Source of the DNA: Diacronema lutheri
Lineage: Eukaryota > Haptophyta > Pavlovophyceae > Pavlovales > Pavlovaceae
Reading direction: 5' to 3'
Length of the DNA stretch: 64,000 nt
NCBI GenBank assembly: GCA_019448385.1
Contig: JAGTXO010000050.1
Span: forward strand, 124,001 to 188,000
In this document: positions 57,320 through 64,000 of the stretch, one piece after another
How positions within the stretch are numbered: position 1 is the stretch's first letter
Layout of the letters: each line of letters begins with the position of its first letter
Notes under the pieces: model-generated
Told to the model about the DNA's origin: nothing
The model's input: only the letters and a program-made list of their open reading frames with translations
The model's database searches: none
Position numbers and translations under genes: made by a program

Positions 57320-60300
57320 CTAAGGGGCGGTCAGGGCCGCCACGCCCGCCGCTCTGCTCAGCCGCCGGTTGGACTCGCGCAGGTCGTGCAGGTCCTGGGG
57401 GGCAGGCGCGCCCCCCGGCCCCGAGCCAACCTCGCTTGCCGCGGCGATTGTGCGAATCAGCGCGCGGTGGACCAGCCGTACGGCGCCGAGCTCGTCGAGC
57501 ACTAGGGAGAGAAACGGCCTCTGCGGCCTCGTGAGCTCCGCCTGTGCCAGTTGCGTCACCAAGCGCACGCGCCGGCCCCGAACGCGCGCCTGGATGAGCG
57601 CCGCGTTCTCGTCGCGCGTTCGTTCGCGAGCTCGCACGGCCGCGTGCAGCTTGCGCGTGCGAAGCGCAAATTCCGCCTCACTGAGCGCCTCCGCCTCGGC
57701 GAGATCGTCGTTGTCGACGATGCTCGTGGGCGCACGGCGAGCGATGCGGTACGCGGACGGGTACGCGGACGCCTCGGGGCGCACAGGAGAAGCGCGCGCG
57801 CGCGCGTCGCGCCCGACGGCAGGCGTGTCCGCGCCGCGCGCGCTCTTGCCGCCCGCCTGTGCGGCGTGACGCTCGGCGTGACGCTCGGTGTGACGCTCGG
57901 TGTGACGCTCGGCGTAACGTTCGGCGTGACGCTCGGTGTGACGCTCGGCTTTGCGAGCGGCGAGTGCGCGCCGGATCGCCGCATGGCTTTTCGCGCGCGC
58001 GTTTTTGACGCTCGTCCAGGCGCGCACGCCCGTCGCGAGCGACACGAGCGCAACGCCGTCGAGTGCGCTGAGCGCGAACAGCTTGCGCTGCATCGACGCG
58101 CGCTCGGCGCGCAGGTGGTTGCGCACGCGCCGGCGCGCGCGCCAGCCGCGCCATGCCGCTTGGACCTGCGCGCGCGCCCACGGGAGCCCATGGGGGGGGG
58201 GGGGGGGGGGAGGTCGGAAGGGTTCCAAGAAGATGCATGGGCCAACGGCAAAGGCGGCGTGGGGTGGCGACAGACGCTTCGTCACGGCGACCGCGGCGCG
58301 CAGCGTGCGCGCACGATGGCGGCGTGCGGCGGTGCGGGAGGCACATGCGCGCGCACACACCAGCATGGCTGCCTTGAGCCTCTGGCCGCGCTGCCGGTCC
58401 GCAACGCGCCGATTGTCCAGTGTGGCGGCGGCAGCGGCCGCGGCTGCCCTTGCCGCCGCAGCTGCGTGCGCCAATGTGGCCGCGCGCGACCAGCTTTTCA
58501 CCGCGACGCCTTCGAGCGTTGCAACCAAGTCGCGTGTTCGCATGGTCGGCAGCAGGCCAAATGCCGCCGAGCCCTCGTCATCTGCGCCAGCAGGCGCGTT
58601 CTCGGCGCCACCCAATGGCGTGGACGGCACGCTCAAAGACGGTGCTCGCCCGCTCTGCGCAAGCTGATCGCGCTCGCCCTGCTCGCATAGCAGCTGCGCG
58701 CGCGCCTCTTCGACCAACGCCTGTGGCAGCGCGGCGCGCGCATGCGCGAGCGGAGCGGGGGGTAGGCTGCCGCCATTGCTGATATTGTTGATATTGCTGC
58801 TGCTGCTGCTGGAACTGCTGGAACTGCTGCAACTGCGCGCGCGTGCGCTTTAGGCCCCGCACCGCGCGCGCGCGTGCGGCGCGCACCGTCTCCGCGCACA
58901 CGCGCTCGTGCACCTTGAGCTGCGCGCGGTAGAGGCGCACGTTCTGCCGATACGCGAGCACGCGCCGCCGCACCTCGTCATGCACGAGCGCGTCGCGCGT
59001 CGTCGGCAGAATCGCAACGGTGCGCACCGACTCGCGCACCCACGCGAGGCGGATAGACTCGGCCACGTTGGCGTGGAACGCGCGCTCAATCCGTCGGCCG
59101 AGGCGCGGCGGTTGTGGGTCGCGCGCGTGCAGCTCGACGCTGTCGAGCGTGCCGGACGCCGCGTGCCCAGTCCACTGCACGGGCACGAGCGCGCTGCTCC
59201 GCCGGCGCGCGCGCTGCACCCTGCGTTCGGCGACGAGCAGCTGTCGCATCAGGATGTCAGCGCGTGCTCGCGCGACGGCCAGCTGACCGCGCCACCATCG
59301 CTGTAGGCGATGGACGTTCGAACGGGCGTGCGCGAGAAGCCAACGTAATGGCGGCGCCTTGCGCACCGCGCGAAAAAAGGCGCGCAGCGTGCACGCGCTC
59401 GCCCTGCGCGCGAGCCTGCGGAGGCGCAGGCGGAACCGGAGTGCGAAACGCTCAAGCGCGCGCACATGATGCGCGTGCGCGATCGTGTGCTTCGCCGCGC
59501 CAATGTGCTGCGCGGAGAGGCAAAGTTGGCCCGTCGCGCGCGCCACCTGCGCCGCATGCCGGCCGCGCTTGAGCGCGTCGAGCAGCGCGGAGGCGCGCGC
59601 GACCGTCGCGGCGATCACAAGCCAGCGCGCGCGCGCGCTGCCGAGCGCGCGCCGCCCGGCGCGCTGCTCGCGCCGATTGGAGGTGCGGTCCAGCTTTGCG
59701 AGGGTGCGCGCGCGCTTCGCCTCCTCGAGCTCGCGCAGCGCGGCGAGGCGCGCGCTCGCCGCCGCGTGCGCAGCCTCAAGCTCGCGCGCGCGGATCGGCG
59801 CGAGTTGCGACGGGCTGGGGGTGAGCCAAGCGGAGGCGATGTTGTGATGCACGGCGACGGCACACGACGCCTCGAGGCGGAGGCGCTCGCTCTCGCGCAG
59901 GTCATCGCTGAACAATGCGCGCGCCGCCGTGTCTGAGCGCAGCTCGCTCAGCCGCACGCCGATCTGCTCGCGCACGGCGCCGCGCTTCCAGCCAATCGCC
60001 CCCTTCCGTACCCCCCGTTCGGAGACGGACACGCCGGCGCCGCGCGGCGCGGGCGCGGCGCCGTGCGGTGGCAATGAGGGCTCGGCGCGTGCACCGCTGT
60101 GCACAAAAGCACCATCCGCCGGCTGCGCAGGCCTGGCGATCAGCTCAGGCGGGCGCGACGCGACGAGCTCGACGAGCGCGCCAAGGTGCGCGTCGAAGGG
60201 CCGCGCAGGTGCGCCACCGCCGCCGTTGGCACCATCGTCAGCCGGTTCGCGCCCGTAAGCGGCACGCGCACGCTGCGCACCAACGCTGCCCGTCGCTTGC

Positions 60301-60551
60301 AGCACCGCACCCGCCGTCGTCGGCCGCTGGGCCTCGTTCGCCGCGCGCTCGAGCGCTCCGAGAGCGCGATTGGCGCGGCGTGTGAGCCCGGCAAGCGGAG
60401 AAGTGGCGCGGCCCGTGGGCGTCTCGACATCAATATTGATCTCGTCGTACGTAAGGCGCGCGCGCGGAAAGCGGAGCTGCGTGGCGAGTGGCAGCGGGTC
60501 GAGGCGGGCTCTCCCCGTCGGCGCAGTCGAGATCGCAGCGCGATTCGCCAT
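57320..60551 (-). CDS. IQ-motif, Arg/Ala-rich protein, likely calmodulin-binding
   Basis: A predicted 989-aa protein in three exons: 60551-58863, 58720-58286, 58165-57320. The start MANRAAISTAPTGRARLDPL lies 62 bp from the divergent channel gene. N-terminal third is extended, with a motif RLTYDEINIDVETPTGRA. Long basic helices follow, with IQ motifs at VHRLQRWWRGQLAVARAR, VQAAWRGWRARRRVR (created by splicing after AAVA) and ALIQARVRGRRVR. Intron 1 is 58862-58721 (142 bp, GTGCGG...CCACAG) and removes a CAG-rich microsatellite; intron 2 is 58285-58166 (120 bp, GTGACG...GCGCAG) and contains a C19 run on its coding strand. Both are phase 0. Such proteins are common in centrosomes and cilia; that role is a guess. 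Confidence 0.62.
57868..57955. repeat. 12-bp coding tandem repeat
   Basis: About seven imperfect copies of GTGACGCTCGGC on the plus strand, encoding Ala-Glu-Arg-His/Thr-Glu-Arg-His units in the IQ protein. Confidence 0.9.
58192..58210. repeat. G run (19 bases), C on the IQ gene's coding strand
   Basis: Lies 26 bases upstream of the acceptor of IQ-gene intron 2, in the pyrimidine-tract position. Confidence 0.9.
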
Positions 60552-60567
60552 CGTGGAATAAATAACG

Positions 60568-60584
60568 GTCGAGGTCGCCTCGAC
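60568..60584. promoter_or_regulatory. 17-bp dyad in divergent promoter
   Basis: GTCGAGG-TCG-CCTCGAC, perfect seven-base arms, in the 62-bp gap between start codons at 60551 (minus) and 60614 (plus). Confidence 0.5.
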
Positions 60585-60613
60585 GGCGCGCGCCCACGGC
60601 CGGCGGGGGCGGA

Positions 60614-63600
60614 ATGGCGCCATCCGGCGCGGGCTCGTTTTGGCGCGTGGAGCATGGCTCGGCATTCCAGCGTCCACGCCGCAGCGCGCTCGCGCCTGTC
60701 GACGCCCCAGGCGCGCCTGCGCCGACCCTCGAGCCTGGCGCGCCGTACGGGCGCCCCAGCCGGCGTGCGCCGGCCGGCGTGCGCACGGACGAGCTCCGGC
60801 CATTCGATTCGCTGCACGATGTCGAGCCCAGCAGCGGTGGCGTGCCTCAGCGGCTGCGCAGATCGATGGCTGTTCTGCCGCTCGCGCGCGACCCCGCCTG
60901 TGCGATCGTGCACTCGCGCTGCGTGAGCGGCGCGGCGGGCTCAGCGCCGGCCGTCTACTGGACGGGCGGCAGGGCGGCGTCGCCGCACGCGCTCGGCGCC
61001 CCGACGCGCGCCGACATGCCGGCGCACTGGCACGTGCACGAGGCGGCAGAGCGGATAGGTGCGCCCTCTCCACCGCCTCCGCTCGCCCGCGACCTCGCCG
61101 CCGTCCCTGGCATGTCGCCGCACGCGCCTCGTCCCGCTTGCCTCTCGTGGGCGGATGTCGCGCGCTGCGCGCACGCGGAAGGTGGCTGCGCTGCGCCAGG
61201 CGCGCAGCCGGCGCAGGTGGCGGTACCGGCGTCTGGCGCGGACGCAGCGTCCGCGCAGCGCGCAGCGCGCGGCGCGGGCGGCACGCCCGCGTGCGCGGGC
61301 CGGTGCGGCGGCGCGCGCGGCACGCCCGACGCGACCGCGTGCTCGGCGTCGCTGTACGGCGTCTTCGAGACGATCGTCGACGTGCCGTCCGGCGCGGCCA
61401 AGGCGTCGAGCGCGACCGCCTTTACGCTCGGCCCGCGGCCTGAGCGCGGCTGGATGCCGGCAGAGAGGCCCACGACGGCCAAAGTCGAGGAGGGCAAGCG
61501 GCGCGCGCAGCGGAGCAATGAGCCGGATGACGAGTTGAGCGTTGCCAAAGCGCTGTGGCCGCACGTTGGCGCGACACGCCGAGCGGGCCTCGTGCTGCTC
61601 ACGAGCCGCGCATTTCAAAACTGCGTGCTGGCCGCCATCGTTGCATCGTCCGTCGCGCTCGCGTTCGACTCGCCGTACGCGTGGTGGGCGCTGCGTTTCC
61701 CGCGACGCCTCGCCGCCATCCAATCGACTGCGCTCGCCGCCGTCTTCGCCTCCATCTTCACGCTCGAGCTGCTGCTGCGCATCGTCGCCTACGGCCGCTC
61801 ATTTTTAATCGCGCAGCTCGACAACGGCGTGCGGACTGTCTGGCGGCCGCTCTACTGGAACTGGGTCGACCTGGCCGTCGTCGTCTTCGCGTGGGCCGAC
61901 GTCGCGCTCAGCGTGCGGCCGATTGGCGGCGCGACCAGCACGGGCTGGCTTCTCTCGCTCCGCTTGCTCCGTGTCGCGCGCCCGCTCCGCAGCCTGACGA
62001 TACTCCCCGAGTGCAAGACGATCGTCGAGACGGTGCTCTCGTCGCTCTCGGCGCTGAGCGACGCGTTCAAGCTCCTCGCGTGGGTGATGGCCTTCTTCGC
62101 CGTGCTCGGCTCGCAGCTCTTCCGCGGCGACCTGCGGCACGTGTGCGTCGGCGTGGACGGCGCAGTGGCAGACGTCGAAGGCACGTGCACCGCGTCCGAC
62201 GAGCTGCTCGCAACGTTCGTCACGCCGTGCGGCGTGGGCGAGCGCTGCCTGCCCGTGGGCGAGCCGCCGCTCTCCGGCGCGCTCTCGTACGACCACGTGG
62301 CTGTCGCGATGGTCTCCGTCTTCCACGCAATTGCCGGGTCGGGGTTTTCAGATTCCATGTTTCCGCTCCTCGCGTCAAATGGCACGCCGCTTGTGCTCGT
62401 CTACTACGCGGCGATGGTGATCTTCGGCAGCCTGTTCATCGTCAACATCTTCGTCTCCGTCCTCGAGCAGTCGTACGACATGGAGGTGGAGGCCAAGCGC
62501 AAGGAGGACGAGGACCAGGCACAGGCAGTGGAGGGGGAAGGGGCAGCGAACGAGGCACGAGGAGGGGAAGGCGCAGAGGCAGTGGCAATCGCACAGGCAA
62601 CAGCGGCGGAGACTGAGCCCGAGTTCCAGCGCCCTATGTGCGCCCATGGCGCGCTCGCGCACTGCTCGCTGCCGGCAGCGCCGAACAACGCGATTGCGGC
62701 CCAACCCGTACCGCGCAGTTTGGGAACGGCGGCGGCGCGCGCTCCGGCGCAGCGTGCGCGCGCGCTCAGCGTGTCGAGCAGGCATCGGTCCTTGGGCTCG
62801 AGTTCCGGCGCGTGCAAAGTGACCGTGGACCAGCTCGTGAACAATGCCGTCGACGCCTTCTTCGCGTCGTTCTGGCGGCGCATCACCTGCCGCTCCCAAG
62901 GAGGCGCGCGCGTTGCGCCGTCGGCCGCGGCCGCGTCGCTTGCCTCGGCACCGGCGCGCGGCTTGCCGTCGGCGTTGCGGTGGGCCAGCGGCGCGAGCGG
63001 CGATGCCGATGGCGCGCGTCAAGCTGGCCTGTCCGATTCGAACGCTCCGCCGCGCGATGCGGACGCTGCCGAGCCACCCGCCGGCGCGTTTGCGCGCACG
63101 CGCGCCGCCGCGCGGCAGGTGGTCTCTCACTGGATGTTTGAGCTGACTGTGGTGCTGGCGATCATCGGCTCGTGCCTGGTCGCAGCAATCTCGGTCGATC
63201 CTTTCCTCGACCCGAGCGTGGGTCGGCAGCTCGAGCATATGGACATCGCGTTGACCGCCGTGTTTGTCGCCGAGGTGGTGCTGCGCGTGCTCGGCTGGCG
63301 ATGGGTGCGCTACTGGGCGGACCGCTTCCACCGTTTCGACTTCCTTCTGGTCATCTCCGCTGTGCTCGAAAACGCCGCGACGCCGGTCGCGGCGAGGATG
63401 TCGGCCGACGCAGGCGTCGGCGCCGAGGCTGCGCGCGGCCTGAGCACGGGGCTTCTCATCCTCTCGTGCTTCAAGGCGTTCCGCGCCGTCCGGCTTGTGC
63501 GCGTCGCGTACGAGCTTGAGATCCACTCGGTCAAGGAGCTGGGCAAACGGTTCCCAAAGGTGATCGCTTCTCTCTTCGCGATCCTCATCGTGCTCACGAT

Positions 63601-64000
63601 CGTCATCTTTGGCTACGCGGTCGTGATGATGTCCGCATTTGGCGGGCTCTTCGCCGGGCCGGACGGGCTGCCCACAGAGCGGCAGCACTATGACGACATT
63701 GGCTGGTCGATGGTATCGGTTGCGCAGATCACGCTCACTGCCGACGGCTACTTTGACGCGCACGAGGCGCTCAACGACGAGCCATTCAGCTCGCCGACGG
63801 TGCAGCGCGCGCTCAATGTTGGCTGCTTCCTCATGTTCACGTTTGTGATCCTGACTGGGACGCTCATCCTGCTCACGCTCGTCACCGCTGTCCTCGTCTC
63901 GAGCTTCAATCCGAACGAGGACGACGCGTCCGCCGACGGCGTGGACGGCGCGACGGCAACTGACGGCGCGTCAACGCGCACGGCGCCGGCTGACGCTGAG
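60614..64000 (+). CDS. Nav/Cav-like voltage-gated cation channel (partial)
   Basis: At least 1,129 residues, running off the right edge without a stop or visible intron. Two six-span domains are complete. Domain I: S1 RAFQNCVLAAIVASSVALAF, S2 FASIFTLELLLRIVAYG, S3 NWVDLAVVVFAWADVAL, S4 LRLLRVARPLR (four Arg every third residue), the QLFRGDLRHVC turret typical of Nav/Cav, pore VSVFHAIAGSGFSDSMF, S6 MVIFGSLFIVNIFVSVLEQS. Domain II: S4 KAFRAVRLVRVAYELE, pore SVAQITLTADGYFDA, S6 FLMFTFVILTGTLILLTLVT. The filter positions that are Glu/Asp in calcium channels appear as Ser (domain I) and Ala (domain II). A long polar N-terminus (~310 aa) precedes S1. A two-domain TPC is the alternative. Confidence 0.88.
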   Translation, partial: MAPSGAGSFWRVEHGSAFQRPRRSALAPVDAPGAPAPTLEPGAPYGRPSRRAPAGVRTDELRPFDSLHDVEPSSGGVPQRLRRSMAVLPLARDPACAIVHSRCVSGAAGSAPAVYWTGGRAASPHALGAPTRADMPAHWHVHEAAERIGAPSPPPPLARDLAAVPGMSPHAPRPACLSWADVARCAHAEGGCAAPGAQPAQVAVPASGADAASAQRAARGAGGTPACAGRCGGARGTPDATACSASLYGVFETIVDVPSGAAKASSATAFTLGPRPERGWMPAERPTTAKVEEGKRRAQRSNEPDDELSVAKALWPHVGATRRAGLVLLTSRAFQNCVLAAIVASSVALAFDSPYAWWALRFPRRLAAIQSTALAAVFASIFTLELLLRIVAYGRSFLIAQLDNGVRTVWRPLYWNWVDLAVVVFAWADVALSVRPIGGATSTGWLLSLRLLRVARPLRSLTILPECKTIVETVLSSLSALSDAFKLLAWVMAFFAVLGSQLFRGDLRHVCVGVDGAVADVEGTCTASDELLATFVTPCGVGERCLPVGEPPLSGALSYDHVAVAMVSVFHAIAGSGFSDSMFPLLASNGTPLVLVYYAAMVIFGSLFIVNIFVSVLEQSYDMEVEAKRKEDEDQAQAVEGEGAANEARGGEGAEAVAIAQATAAETEPEFQRPMCAHGALAHCSLPAAPNNAIAAQPVPRSLGTAAARAPAQRARALSVSSRHRSLGSSSGACKVTVDQLVNNAVDAFFASFWRRITCRSQGGARVAPSAAAASLASAPARGLPSALRWASGASGDADGARQAGLSDSNAPPRDADAAEPPAGAFARTRAAARQVVSHWMFELTVVLAIIGSCLVAAISVDPFLDPSVGRQLEHMDIALTAVFVAEVVLRVLGWRWVRYWADRFHRFDFLLVISAVLENAATPVAARMSADAGVGAEAARGLSTGLLILSCFKAFRAVRLVRVAYELEIHSVKELGKRFPKVIASLFAILIVLTIVIFGYAVVMMSAFGGLFAGPDGLPTERQHYDDIGWSMVSVAQITLTADGYFDAHEALNDEPFSSPTVQRALNVGCFLMFTFVILTGTLILLTLVTAVLVSSFNPNEDDASADGVDGATATDGASTRTAPADAE

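Noticed and set aside
58740-58862. Poly-Gln tract as part of the IQ protein
   Set aside because: A GT donor before it and an AG acceptor after it, both phase 0, are needed to reconcile two frames; the CAG repeat is then intronic. Not certain, but the spliced model is simpler.

Overview
This window looks like nuclear DNA of a compact, very GC-rich unicellular eukaryote, most likely an alga with a secondary plastid. A haptophyte fits best; a pelagophyte or similar lineage is possible. The evidence is: spliceosomal introns (17 modelled, 80-231 bp), a cytosolic-type tRNA-Lys, eukaryote-only proteins (VDAC, VPS39, SLC25 carrier, METTL6-type tRNA methyltransferase, NatC subunit NAA38, PNKP-type phosphatase, a Nav/Cav-like channel), and N-termini that look like signal peptide plus Arg/Ala-rich transit peptide. 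The species is inferred from style, not proven. About 33 protein-coding genes and one tRNA fill 64 kb; almost every gap is under 150 bp.

Layout. 1-9.8 kb: a BSL/PPKL-type PPP phosphatase cut by the left edge, a plastid AlgH/DUF179 protein, a TPR-methyltransferase, a nucleotide-sugar/triose-phosphate transporter, a split NAA38 gene, an adenosine-deaminase-like enzyme, VDAC and a RING membrane protein. 9.9-18.4 kb: a secreted/Golgi carbohydrate cluster (TBL-like PC-esterase, sulfotransferase-GT32 fusion, SGNH esterase, 2OG-oxygenase/TPR protein) with a METTL6-like gene and a repeat-rich gap. 18.8-31.2 kb: a 100-aa orphan, a 2,174-aa DUF6067 glycosidase-like/sphingomyelinase-like fusion, VPS39 and two small coiled-coil proteins. 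31.3-37 kb: a membrane EEP phosphatase, UDP-xylose synthase, a GFA protein, tRNA-Lys(CTT) and a lumenal unknown. 37-47 kb: a 1,917-aa LRR protein, an esterase, a PNKP-like 3'-phosphatase and an ankyrin-LRR protein. 47.3-57.2 kb: a PA-like/7TM/TIR-like protein, a C2 protein, a mitochondrial carrier, an Asp/Asn hydroxylase, an ankyrin protein and a TraB protein. 57.3-64 kb: an IQ-motif protein and a voltage-gated channel running off the right edge.

Shared themes. Several products act on sugars or the secretory route (UDP-xylose synthase, nucleotide-sugar transporter, GT32-sulfotransferase, PC-esterase, SGNH esterase, DUF6067 protein), fitting synthesis of sulfated or acylated cell-surface glycans. 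No operons are claimed.

Three genome-level patterns stand out. Ten gene pairs are head-to-head with only 45-129 bp between start codons, and most of these gaps carry a dyad-symmetric element near the middle, of different sequence each time. The modelled introns use a G(T/C)GCG(C/G) donor in 11 of 17 cases, including four GC-AG introns. Long pure G or C runs (11-49 bases) recur, several of them forming the pyrimidine tract of introns. A 100-bp element present twice without a mismatch, and a duplicated gene end that has acquired a G-run, show recent rearrangement.
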